NCBI GenBank assembly: GCA_014379235.1
Contig: JACMMD010000204.1
Location: 1-6,997 of the forward strand
Reading direction: 5' to 3'
Source: Anaerolineae bacterium
GTDB lineage: Bacteria; Chloroflexota; Anaerolineae; Aggregatilineales; Phototrophicaceae
Length of the DNA stretch: 6,997 nt
How positions within the stretch are numbered: position 1 is the stretch's first letter; every line of letters begins with the position of its first letter. This document shows, one piece after another, positions 1 through 6,631 of the stretch. Both the position numbers and the translations under genes were made by a program. Under the pieces are notes generated by a model that had not been told where the DNA came from, searched no databases, and saw only the letters and a program-made list of their open reading frames with translations.

Positions 1-473
1 AAGAATAGGCTCGGAATCGAGTTGAGTGTGGTAATCACCCAGTTCGTAATATCATCGACGATTCCGCCGTAGTAGCCTGTAACCACCCCTAACGAAACAC
101 CGATAACCAGTGACAAAATGGCTGATACGAAGCCAATACTCAACGACACTTGGCCGGCATACAACAGGCGCGAAAGCTGATCGCGCCCCAAGTCGTCCGT
201 GCCAAGAAGGTGGCCGGGCGCGCCAATCGGTAGGAACTTATCGGGGATTTCGGTGCTGGTGTAGTTGACACCAAAGGCGCTGCTGATGACGGGCGCGAGG
301 ATGGATAAGACGGTCAGCAGTACGACGATGCCGATAGCTACCAGAGTCAAATGGTCGCGGCGCAGGCGCCGCAAGGCGACTTTTGTCAGCGACTGGCCGA
401 CGTAATGTTTTTCTTCCGGCAGCGCGATACGGACGATTGGGCTGGTAGGTTGAGCAGTCGTTTGGGTAGACAT
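1..473 (-). CDS. OppC/DppC-like ABC transporter permease, partial (C-terminus off the left edge)
   Basis: This is the second inner-membrane permease of a peptide-type ABC importer (binding-protein-dependent transport family, OppC/DppC branch). Only the first 157 residues are in the window. I translated it directly on the minus strand. A polar N-terminal tail of about 40 residues is followed by a membrane segment (LVAIGIVVLLTVLSILAPVI), an external loop, the hallmark LGTDDLGRDQLSRLLYAG, a second membrane segment around SLSIGFVSAILSLVIGVSLG, and then GYYGGIVDDITNW, typical of the family just before the third segment. The ATG at 473-471 is 13 bp beyond the stop of the upstream permease gene. An AAGG at 488-485 on the minus strand overlaps that stop and could serve as ribosome binding site, which suggests translational coupling. 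The substrate cannot be told from sequence: peptides are the default, but nickel, glycosides or opines are possible in this family. Confidence 0.95.
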   Translation of the reverse strand, partial: MSTQTTAQPTSPIVRIALPEEKHYVGQSLTKVALRRLRRDHLTLVAIGIVVLLTVLSILAPVISSAFGVNYTSTEIPDKFLPIGAPGHLLGTDDLGRDQLSRLLYAGQVSLSIGFVSAILSLVIGVSLGVVTGYYGGIVDDITNWVITTLNSIPSLF

Positions 474-486
474 AAGTGCTTGCGCC

Positions 487-1566
487 TTAACTAAAGCGGA
501 TGCGCGGGTCGATCAGCGCATAAAGCAGATCGGACAGGATGTAGCCGAGGATCGTCGCTATGGCGGTCATAATCACCACAGCCATGACCACCGGATAATC
601 AAGGCTCGTGACTGAATCGACAGCCAAACGTCCCAAACCGGGCCATGAGAAAATCTTTTCGGTGATGGCCGCGCCGCCAAGCAAACCCGTAATCGCCGGG
701 CCGAGAAACGTCGCTAATGGGATGAGTGCGTTACGAGCAGCGTGATTAAACCAGACGACCTGCTGCGGCAGACCTTTGGCCTGCGCGGTGCGGACGTAAT
801 CCTGACTGATAATTTCGAGTGTCGATGCGCGCATGTAACGCGAGTAAAGCGCGATCTCACCGACTGCCAATACGAGTGTGGGCAGAAGCAGATAATCGAG
901 CCGGCCATAAATCGGCGGGCAGCCACCTGTCAACACAGGTGGGCAGCGGCCACCCATCGGCAGTACGCCAAGCCACGAGCCAAAAACTAAAATTAGAATC
1001 AGTCCCAACCAAAAAACAGGTACGGCATTAAAGAGAACTGCCAGAACACGAGTGATGTTATCGAATGCACCGCCGCGCCGTACTGCCGCGAGAATACCTG
1101 TAGGCACACCAATCACAAGCGCTAATGCGAGTGATGCGATGCCTAGCTCCATCGTAGCGGCTATGCGCTCCGTCACCATTTGCAATACAGGCGTGCGCTG
1201 TGCAAAAGAATCGCCAAAGTCGCCGCGCAGGATGCCATAATCAGTACCGGGGGGTTCAGGCTCGCCGTCACCATCAGCATCTAGCGGAACTAAGTAAGCG
1301 GTATCTGCGATGCCATCGCCGTCGGAGTCAAAACGCAGCCAGTCATCACCGAGCAACCAGCGAACGTACTGCACCGGCCACGGATCATTGACGCCAGAAA
1401 TGGCTTCTAAACGGGCGCGCTGCTGCGGTGTAATGCGAGGATTGCCTGCGGTAAGCGCAGAAACCGGATTGCCACTGACGTTGGCCATCAGTAAGAAGGA
1501 GAGGATCGTAATACCGAAAAATGTGGGGATTGCCTGAAGTAGACGGCGAATCGTGTATTTGACCAT
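487..1566 (-). CDS. OppB/DppB-like ABC transporter permease with acidic DxDxDG insert
   Basis: This is the first permease of the peptide-type importer, a multi-pass membrane protein that pairs with the OppC-like subunit. From the ATG at 1566 it has 359 residues. It starts MVKYTIRRLLQAIPTFFGI (cytoplasmic tip plus first membrane segment). The ATPase-coupling EAA loop is visible as DYVRTAQAKGL (about 256-266), and the C-terminus has the family ending LIDPRIRF. Between TM1 and the conserved RGDFGDS there is an acidic insert with two DxDxDG loops (D80/D82/D84 and D96/D98/D100), resembling calcium-binding loops, on the predicted outer face. A later outer loop holds two cysteines in the near repeat CPPVLTGGCPP. 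An in-frame TTG at 1575 would add three residues (first codon TTG, then N, A). I prefer ATG because a weak GGG lies 9 bases before it, while the TTG has no spaced ribosome binding site. The gene lies 88 bp after the binding-protein gene, across a stem-loop. Confidence 0.95.
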   Translation of the reverse strand: MVKYTIRRLLQAIPTFFGITILSFLLMANVSGNPVSALTAGNPRITPQQRARLEAISGVNDPWPVQYVRWLLGDDWLRFDSDGDGIADTAYLVPLDADGDGEPEPPGTDYGILRGDFGDSFAQRTPVLQMVTERIAATMELGIASLALALVIGVPTGILAAVRRGGAFDNITRVLAVLFNAVPVFWLGLILILVFGSWLGVLPMGGRCPPVLTGGCPPIYGRLDYLLLPTLVLAVGEIALYSRYMRASTLEIISQDYVRTAQAKGLPQQVVWFNHAARNALIPLATFLGPAITGLLGGAAITEKIFSWPGLGRLAVDSVTSLDYPVVMAVVIMTAIATILGYILSDLLYALIDPRIRFS

Positions 1567-1604
1567 AGCATTCAACCCGGATATGCAACGGCTGTCGGAA
1601 AGTA

Positions 1605-1636
1605 ACTATCGGGGCACAGCATCGTACCCCGATAGT
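1605..1636 (-). terminator. Intercistronic stem-loop between binding protein and permease genes
   Basis: A perfect 10-bp inverted repeat, ACTATCGGGG (1605-1614) and CCCCGATAGT (1627-1636), encloses a 12-base loop. It lies 18 bp past the stop of the binding-protein gene and 38 bp before the ATG of the permease gene. On the transcript it is followed only by TACTTTCC, so there is no real U tract. It is better read as a leaky terminator or a 3'-end stabiliser of the binding-protein mRNA than as a full stop. Stem-loops in this position are known from periplasmic-binding-protein operons, where they let the binding protein be made in excess over the permeases. That role here is inferred. Confidence 0.65.
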
Positions 1637-1654
1637 GATGGGTTACTGAGAAGG

Positions 1655-3370
1655 CTAGGGCGTAGCTACCGCCCAGCGATCAATGTTCCAGTACCACTGC
1701 ACAGGGAAAGGATCGAAGCCGTTGACATCGTTGCTGGCCGCGTACATACCGTTCTGCGCGAACAGCCACATGTAAGGCAGGTCTTCCTGCAAGATCACCT
1801 GCATCTCGCGGTAGAGTACCGCACGTTCGGCTTCATCGCAGCCGGGAATGGTGCGCGCCTGCGTGTTGAGATCAGTGAATTCGGGGTTGTTGTAGGAAGT
1901 GAAGTTGCTGCCCCCGCCTACTACGTCGGCTTCAGGCGTGAACAACTGCGTCATATCCGGATCATCGGGATAGCTGTTTCGCCAGCCGAGGATGATCGTG
2001 TCGAAGGTCTGATTGTCCTGAATATCGAGCAGAGCGTTGAAGTCGATCACTTGAAAGTCAACGTCCATGCCGATTTCGCTCAGTTGGTCTTGAATGATCG
2101 TGCCGATAGCGCCGCGACGATCATTGCCTTCGTTGGTAATCATGGTAAATTCAAAAAGCGTACCATCTTCGGCATACAGTGCGCCGTGCGCTTCGAGGAT
2201 GCCGTCACCGTCTTCGTCGCGCCAGCCAGCTTCATCGAGCAGAGCCAGAGCAGCTTCGGGATCGTAGGGAATGGGATCAATTTCGTCATTGAAGGCCCAC
2301 GATGAAGGGATTATGCCAGATGGCATACGAGTGCCTTCACCGAACACCGCGCCGTCGATGATGGCATCCACGTCGATGGCCATCGCAATCGCTTGGCGCA
2401 CGCGCACATCACTGAAGATCGGGTGATGACCTTGATCGATGGGATCACCATTCTCGTCAGTCGCATCCTGTGGATTTTCGGGGTCAGCGAGGTTGAACGC
2501 GAGGTAGTCCCACGCATCGCCCGCATAGTCGGTCATCTGAATCTCGCCTGCTGCCGCCGCATCACGCAGATCGGAGCGACGCGAAACAGTCGGATTGGTG
2601 GTGAGGTTAATTTCGCCAGCAAGGAACTGCTCGATTTCAACCGTCGCGTCGGGGACAATTTTGACGATGACACCAGCGGGGCTTACCACACCATCCAGCG
2701 AGTCGGTGTAGCTCTGGTTCGCAATTAGGCTAACTTGTTCCGCAGGGCGTTCTTCGGCAAACATAAACGGCCCGGCGTAAACCCAATCGCCCGCCGTCAT
2801 TTCCCATGTGTTAAATTCGGCAAAGTCAGTCGGGGCAACATGGGTTGGGATCGGGTAAATGTAGCCTGCGTAGTTGAACGAGGTACAGTCTGGCGAGAAG
2901 AACTTGATTTCTAGTGTCTTGTCGTCAACCACAGTGACCGATTCAATCGAGTCGACCACGAAACCGAGCGATGTATCGACCACACCGCTGTTGATGGCAT
3001 CCCACGCATAGAGATAGTCTTGCGCGATGATGGGCGCGCCATCCGACCAGAAAATATCGTCGCGCAGGTTGAAAGTATAGGTCAGACCATCTTCCGAAAT
3101 ATCCCACGATTCGGCCATGCCACCGCGAATACCCTCGACGGGCAGGGCGGTTTCGGGGTCGATGCCCACCAGACCCGTCCATGTAAGCGTGGTGATATCT
3201 TGGCAGCCCGTGTCAGTACAAGTGATGGGGTTAAGGGGAGTGATCTCGCTGTATGTGCCTTCTATGATGATGCCACCATCGCCGCCTTCTTGGGCGACAG
3301 CAGGCGCGATCATGACGGCCAACAGCAGGACAACAAGCCCAACTGCCATAAATCGCAAGTGAGTTCGCAT
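1655..3370 (-). CDS. Extracellular solute-binding protein family 5 (peptide/nickel-type) of the ABC importer
   Basis: The 571-residue length is normal for the SBP_bac_5 family. It captures the substrate outside the membrane and delivers it to the two permeases encoded downstream. A Sec signal peptide is visible: MRTHLR, a hydrophobic core at about 8-22, and an AVA-Q signal peptidase I site near residue 26. There is no cysteine at the cleavage point, so it is not a lipoprotein. Family landmarks in order are AESWDISEDGLTYTFNLRD (86-104), the F/WSDG-type stretch and DYLYAWD (118-124), VRQAIAMAIDVDAI (323-336), DPEAALALLDEAGWRDEDGDG (from 370), and YREMQVILQEDLPYMWL near 520-536. Four cysteines remain in the mature part (51, 56, 162, 511). 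The start is fixed by AAAGGAG seven bases before the ATG. It is the first gene of the operon, typical of a subunit needed in excess. The ligand is unknown. Confidence 0.96.
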   Translation of the reverse strand: MRTHLRFMAVGLVVLLLAVMIAPAVAQEGGDGGIIIEGTYSEITPLNPITCTDTGCQDITTLTWTGLVGIDPETALPVEGIRGGMAESWDISEDGLTYTFNLRDDIFWSDGAPIIAQDYLYAWDAINSGVVDTSLGFVVDSIESVTVVDDKTLEIKFFSPDCTSFNYAGYIYPIPTHVAPTDFAEFNTWEMTAGDWVYAGPFMFAEERPAEQVSLIANQSYTDSLDGVVSPAGVIVKIVPDATVEIEQFLAGEINLTTNPTVSRRSDLRDAAAAGEIQMTDYAGDAWDYLAFNLADPENPQDATDENGDPIDQGHHPIFSDVRVRQAIAMAIDVDAIIDGAVFGEGTRMPSGIIPSSWAFNDEIDPIPYDPEAALALLDEAGWRDEDGDGILEAHGALYAEDGTLFEFTMITNEGNDRRGAIGTIIQDQLSEIGMDVDFQVIDFNALLDIQDNQTFDTIILGWRNSYPDDPDMTQLFTPEADVVGGGSNFTSYNNPEFTDLNTQARTIPGCDEAERAVLYREMQVILQEDLPYMWLFAQNGMYAASNDVNGFDPFPVQWYWNIDRWAVATP

Positions 3371-3377
3371 ACTACTA

Positions 3378-3384
3378 CTCCTTT
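3378..3384 (-). promoter_or_regulatory. Ribosome binding site of the binding-protein gene
   Basis: AAAGGAG on the minus strand, seven bases before the ATG at 3370. It is the strongest Shine-Dalgarno sequence in the window and sets the start so that the signal peptide is complete. Confidence 0.85.
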
Positions 3385-3464
3385 AATCGTAAAACTGCAC
3401 TATAGCTGATACGATACAGACTAACGGGGACTACCACGTAGACCTTCATTCCGTTAAGTTAATT

Positions 3465-3493
3465 ATTATTGTAGCCTTAAATAATAAGTTCAA
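3465..3493 (-). promoter_or_regulatory. Candidate sigma70-type promoter of the ABC importer operon
   Basis: On the minus strand TTGAAC (3493-3488, 4 of 6 consensus) is separated by exactly 17 bases from AATAAT (3470-3465, 5 of 6). It lies just downstream of the tRNA terminator. It would give a leader of about 88 bases before the binding-protein start, holding an imperfect palindrome at 3428-3444. The surroundings are AT-rich, so a chance match is possible. Confidence 0.5.
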
Positions 3494-3511
3494 CCACTAA
3501 CATCAGATAAG

Positions 3512-3550
3512 AAAAAAACTGCGGGTCTCTGTACAGAGACCCGCAGTTTT
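3512..3550 (-). terminator. Rho-independent terminator of the tRNA-Pro gene
   Basis: A perfect 36-bp palindrome (3515-3550) has the arms AAAACTGCGGGTCTCTGT and ACAGAGACCCGCAGTTTT. On the minus strand it is followed by further T residues, giving a run of seven (plus-strand A at 3512-3518). It starts six bases past the 3' end of the tRNA, so it ends that transcript and insulates the importer promoter. The plus-strand side has four T residues (3547-3550), so it could work both ways, but no plus-strand gene reads into it. Confidence 0.9.
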
Positions 3551-3555
3551 CGGTG

Positions 3556-3629
3556 TCGGGGCGCCGGGATTCGAACCCGGGACCTCTTGCACCCCATGCA
3601 AGCGCGCTACCGGGCTGCGCCACGCCCCG
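3556..3629 (-). tRNA. tRNA-Pro (anticodon GGG)
   Basis: All arms fold by eye on the minus strand. The acceptor pairs CGGGGCG with CGCCCCG and the discriminator is A. The D arm is GCGC/GCGC around the loop AGCCCGGTA. The anticodon stem is CTTGC/GCAAG with loop ATGGGGT, placing GGG at 34-36. The T arm is CCGGG/CCCGG with loop TTCGAAT. C1-G72 with A73 is the usual proline identity pattern. The length is 74 bases without CCA: the bases after A73 read CACC, so CCA must be added by the nucleotidyltransferase. GGG reads CCC and CCU proline codons. It has its own promoter and terminator. Confidence 0.97.
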
Positions 3630-3665
3630 ATTTTTCCAGCCACAAATAGACGCTAGAATGAGAAA

Positions 3666-3694
3666 AGTATAACGGACGCATCTAGGCATCGCAA
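3666..3694 (-). promoter_or_regulatory. Promoter of the tRNA-Pro gene
   Basis: On the minus strand TTGCGA (3694-3689, 4 of 6 consensus), a 17-base spacer and TATACT (3671-3666, 5 of 6) lie 37 bases upstream of the mature tRNA 5' end. Transcription would begin near 3659 and leave a 5' leader of about 30 bases for RNase P. Match, spacing and position all agree. Confidence 0.75.
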
Positions 3695-3889
3695 GCCCCA
3701 AGCCCAACCAAGAATGAGGGGACTACCTGATTCACCTAGAACTGGCAGAAAAACGCGCATTGTTGGCGCACCTTTGGTACACTAAACGCAGATTTGCTCA
3801 TGAAGTTCGGGACAGGAAATTCGTTCAACGACAGCGATACGTGGAAGCGCACTCATTGTTCGATTGCTAACGCTCAGGACAAGTGCCTT

Positions 3890-4318
3890 ATGGCGAATGA
3901 ACCCAATCGTGTCTATGGCCTCTCAACGAATCTGTTCGTCAGCCGTAAGGCTGGCGGGGAAGCAATCGTCATTGGCGGCGTGACCGAGAATAATTTGCGT
4001 TGGACGCGGGTACTCGCTAAACGCGCTGCACAAATGTTATGGTTTTTCCTCACGCGCTATTTGTTCCCCGAAAAGTCCGACATGGTGACGGGACTTGCCA
4101 GCACTGCGCCGATGCGGGCGGCCAACCTGCCGACGATCACCAGCCATATGAGCGTAGAAAAACAAGACAATATTTATAAGATCACTGGAACTATCGGAGA
4201 ACAGACGTGGGACATGCGCCTCAGCGAATTCGAGGCTAATCGCTTGTGGATGGCGCTGGACATCGCGCTCTATCCGGTGGGTTGGAAGGGTGAAGACGAG
4301 GAACGCGCCCCCTCTTAA
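3890..4318 (+). CDS. Conserved-looking hypothetical protein, soluble
   Basis: I do not recognise this family. From the ATG at 3890 it has 142 residues, starting MANEPNRVYGLSTNLFVSRK. There is no signal peptide and no clear membrane segment. An aromatic stretch QMLWFFLTRYLFP (about 48-60) looks like an amphipathic helix. The C-terminal half alternates strand-like and helix-like pieces: KQDNIYKITGTIGEQTWDMRLSEFE, split as beta strands at 91-111, then helix ANRLWMALDIALYPVGW, and an acidic tail. The frame stays open upstream to an ATG at 3800 and a TTG at 3794. I prefer 3890 because AGGA lies 10 bases before it and the extra N-terminal residues look non-coding and cysteine/serine-rich. It stands alone: a terminator follows and the next gene has its own ribosome binding site. 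It is probably cytoplasmic; its function is unknown. Confidence 0.75.
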   Translation: MANEPNRVYGLSTNLFVSRKAGGEAIVIGGVTENNLRWTRVLAKRAAQMLWFFLTRYLFPEKSDMVTGLASTAPMRAANLPTITSHMSVEKQDNIYKITGTIGEQTWDMRLSEFEANRLWMALDIALYPVGWKGEDEERAPS

Positions 4319-4339
4319 CGGCAGCAACAGAATCCATTT

Positions 4340-4375
4340 GAACGAGACGGTGAACACGAGTTCCCGTCTTGTTTT
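4340..4375 (+). terminator. Rho-independent terminator after the hypothetical gene
   Basis: The arms ACGAGACGG (4342-4350) and CCGTCTTGT (4364-4372) pair with one G-U. They are topped by GAAC/GTTC around the tetraloop ACGA, with a single unpaired T at 4351. The tail is GTTTT, a short U run. It lies 22 bases past the TAA of the upstream gene and separates it from the hydrolase gene. Confidence 0.75.
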
Positions 4376-4432
4376 GCGTTGGCTAGAAAAGTGGTTTAAC
4401 ATCCGCCTATATTAGCTGTCTCAGAATCGTCC

Positions 4433-4439
4433 AAAGGGG
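4433..4439 (+). promoter_or_regulatory. Ribosome binding site that fixes the hydrolase start
   Basis: AAAGGGG ends five bases before the ATG at 4445. Reading back in frame there is no ATG, GTG or TTG before the TAA at 4397-4399, so this is the only possible start in the frame. A TATATT at 4408-4413 could be a -10 element, but I see no partner -35. Confidence 0.75.
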
Positions 4440-4444
4440 TTGCG

Positions 4445-6619
4445 ATGGCATCCAAACCAGCAGTACCCAAACCTTCGTCGGCGGGTCAGGGGAGAGTTGC
4501 CCTGACAAAAATGCGCGGTACATACGTTAACCTGCGTAACGGGCCGGGAACGGACTATACGGATATTGGCGATATTCGGTTGAATACGCTGGTGGTTTAC
4601 TACCTCAACTCGCGCACGGCGGATGGCTGGGTGTGGCTGGAACAGTACGGCAAAGGCGGCTGGGTCTCAACCACCGTTATCAGCTTCGAAGATACTAACG
4701 CAGGCGTGCCGACAACACCCGGCTCGAACACACCGACGCCCTACGATGGCAAAGTGATGGTATGGCATTGGAAGGGCGATACCGTTGTCTATAACACGAT
4801 TGAGGAACTGGCGCAGGCGATCAGCCGAACCGTCCCCAACGTCAAAGCTCTCGCTGTAAAAACCAGCGACTTTACGACCAGTACGGGCGCGAAGTGGATG
4901 GGCAATTGGGATACGAAAGCGGCGCTGGCCATCACCGGGCCGGAAGCGATTGACCGTTGGGTACAGGTGCTTACGCGCTATGGGCTGGATTTTCATGCTT
5001 GGGCTGTCCCACGCGGCGTGGATACCAACGCCGAAGCCGACCTTATCATTGAGGCCTGCAAGCGACCCGGTGTGAAGTCGATGATCCTTGACGTTGAACC
5101 TTATGAGGGGTTCTGGCAGGGCGGCAAGGCGGGCATTCGACCTCTGATGACCCGTGTTCGCCGCGCGCTGCCGGGAACGTTCCACATCGGCATTTGCGTA
5201 GACCCCCGTCAGCGTCATTATGAGACGATCTATCCGGCGGAATGGCTGCCGTTCGTGAACAGTGTGCATACGATGTCGTATTGGGGCGAGTTCCGCCGTG
5301 CGCCGGATGAAGTCATGGATGAGACTTACCGTGTTTGGGGCGGCTATGGTCGCCCGATCATCCCGATTTTGCAAGGCAACACCAACACAGTAGATATGCA
5401 AACTGCCTTCACCGTTTCGACGCAGCGCTATGGCGCAAAAGGGGTTTCATGGTGGCGTTTGGGCGTGATCGGGCCGGTAGAATGGTCTATCGTCAATCAG
5501 CCGATTCGACCTGCGACAACCACGCCGCCACCTCCACCACCGCCTCCGCCGCCAATGAACCAATATGGCACGGAGATCGTCTTACGTCCCAACGATACTG
5601 GCTTCGCGGTGGGTACGTACACGAATAAACAGGAGTTCAGCACCTATACAGGGACGTGGGGTTGGCAAGCCTACTATACCTATACAGAATCCATTTCTAG
5701 CACCGCTTATGCGAATTGGCGGCCTTCTCTACCCGCATCGGGTCGTTATGAAATGGCGGTGTTCGTACCTGCTCGTCACGCCACTACGCGCAACGCTCGT
5801 TACAAGATTCACGGTGTCAAAGGCTCAACGGCTGAGATCGTCGTTGGCGTAGATCAGTCGCGCTACAGCAATCAGTGGGTATCGCTCGGCGTGTTCGAGT
5901 TTGACAAGAACACGGTCAATGCGGGATCGGTGTTTTTGAACGATCTCACAGGGGAAGGTGATCTGCAAATCGCGTTCGATGCATTGCGCTGGCGTCAGGT
6001 GATTGCCAGCGCGCCGCCCATCTCGAACACGATGCCCGCGAACACCAACGGCGTGATTGTGGTGAACGGCGTGTACTATGCGGATGGCTATGATGCGCCC
6101 ATCGGTACAGCGGCGGAACGCGCTACCAATACGCTTTGGCCGGGTAATTGGTACGATGCCAGCCCATTCGGAGTGCTTTATTTTCCCGGTACGCCGAACG
6201 CGGCCTATCACACGGGCGCAGATTTGAACCTGCCCGGTAACGCTGACCGGGATAGCACCGTTTACAGTATCGCCAGCGGCGTGGTGGTGTTCGCCAGCTA
6301 TTCGACACGCTCGTGGGGCGATCTGGTGGTTGTGCGGCATGATCCGTTGTATACGAACCAGATGGTGACGTATGCGCGCTATGCTCATGTGGCGGATATC
6401 AAGGTCAAGGTGGGGGATCGAGTGAAGCGCGGCGATGCGCTGTGTAAGGTGGGTAACGCTCGTGGACTGTGGGCCTATCACCTGCACTTCGATCTCAGCC
6501 CGACGACGATGTTGGAAACAGACCCCGGTCATTGGCCGGGAACAGACGAGGATACGGTACTGCGTCACTACATCGACCCGCGTGAGTTCGTTGTGCAGAA
6601 CCGCCCGCGCAGGACATAA
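4445..6619 (+). CDS. Multidomain cell-wall hydrolase: SH3 - TIM-barrel glycosidase-like - golvesin-like - M23 peptidase
   Basis: It has 724 residues. Domain 1 (about 16-82) is a bacterial SH3 domain with the typical YVNLRNGPGTDY and GWVW...GGWV. Domain 2 (about 102-355) looks like a (beta/alpha)8 glycosidase of GH25/GH18 type: a strand ILDVE puts D216 and E218 where such enzymes hold their acids, and strands such as IPILQ and GVSWWRLG follow. This assignment is tentative. A run of ten prolines (361-370) links to domain 3 (about 375-519), resembling the golvesin C-terminal-like fold (ANWRPSLPASGRYEMAVFVP, DQ, WVSLGVFEF, AFDALRW). Domain 4 (about 585-715) is an M23/LytM zinc endopeptidase with H589-x3-D593, H648 and H679-x-H681 all present. 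Together it would bind wall polymer and cut both glycan and peptide. The N-terminus is polar, with no signal peptide, lipobox or membrane anchor, so the export route is unclear. Confidence 0.9.
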   Translation: MASKPAVPKPSSAGQGRVALTKMRGTYVNLRNGPGTDYTDIGDIRLNTLVVYYLNSRTADGWVWLEQYGKGGWVSTTVISFEDTNAGVPTTPGSNTPTPYDGKVMVWHWKGDTVVYNTIEELAQAISRTVPNVKALAVKTSDFTTSTGAKWMGNWDTKAALAITGPEAIDRWVQVLTRYGLDFHAWAVPRGVDTNAEADLIIEACKRPGVKSMILDVEPYEGFWQGGKAGIRPLMTRVRRALPGTFHIGICVDPRQRHYETIYPAEWLPFVNSVHTMSYWGEFRRAPDEVMDETYRVWGGYGRPIIPILQGNTNTVDMQTAFTVSTQRYGAKGVSWWRLGVIGPVEWSIVNQPIRPATTTPPPPPPPPPPMNQYGTEIVLRPNDTGFAVGTYTNKQEFSTYTGTWGWQAYYTYTESISSTAYANWRPSLPASGRYEMAVFVPARHATTRNARYKIHGVKGSTAEIVVGVDQSRYSNQWVSLGVFEFDKNTVNAGSVFLNDLTGEGDLQIAFDALRWRQVIASAPPISNTMPANTNGVIVVNGVYYADGYDAPIGTAAERATNTLWPGNWYDASPFGVLYFPGTPNAAYHTGADLNLPGNADRDSTVYSIASGVVVFASYSTRSWGDLVVVRHDPLYTNQMVTYARYAHVADIKVKVGDRVKRGDALCKVGNARGLWAYHLHFDLSPTTMLETDPGHWPGTDEDTVLRHYIDPREFVVQNRPRRT
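5525..5554 (+). repeat. CCN codon run encoding a decaproline linker
   Basis: Ten consecutive proline codons (CCG, CCA and CCT mixed) code residues 361-370 of the hydrolase, between the TIM-barrel and golvesin-like domains. A rigid spacer is the likely role. Mixed third positions make it less slippage-prone than a pure repeat. A polyproline run this long normally needs EF-P for translation. Confidence 0.85.
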
Positions 6620-6631
6620 AAGATGAGAATA

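Noticed and set aside
1553..2305. Plus-strand open frame of 250 codons
   Set aside because: It lies antisense to the end of the binding-protein gene, which has clear family motifs. The product has no recognisable domain.
3515..3550. Perfect palindrome considered as an attachment or recombination site next to a tRNA
   Set aside because: A T run follows it in the tRNA's direction and it starts six bases past the tRNA end, so a terminator explains it. No integrase and no repeated tRNA 3' end are present.
3477..3707. Minus-strand open frame of 76 codons
   Set aside because: It covers the tRNA gene, its promoter and its terminator. Its middle is simply the translated tRNA.
3794..3889. N-terminal extension of the hypothetical gene from TTG 3794 or ATG 3800
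   Set aside because: There is no ribosome binding site before either, and the encoded residues look non-coding. ATG 3890 has AGGA upstream. The longer start cannot be fully excluded.
4667..5401. Minus-strand open frame of 244 codons
   Set aside because: It is antisense to the SH3 and TIM-barrel part of the hydrolase. The product is arginine/histidine-rich, as expected of a shadow frame.
5825..6568. Minus-strand open frame of 247 codons
   Set aside because: It is antisense to the golvesin-like and M23 part, whose catalytic residues are intact. The composition is shadow-like.
4445..6619. Hydrolase as a prophage endolysin
   Set aside because: No holin, tail or other phage gene lies nearby, and base composition matches the neighbours. 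At 724 residues with four domains it is large for an endolysin.
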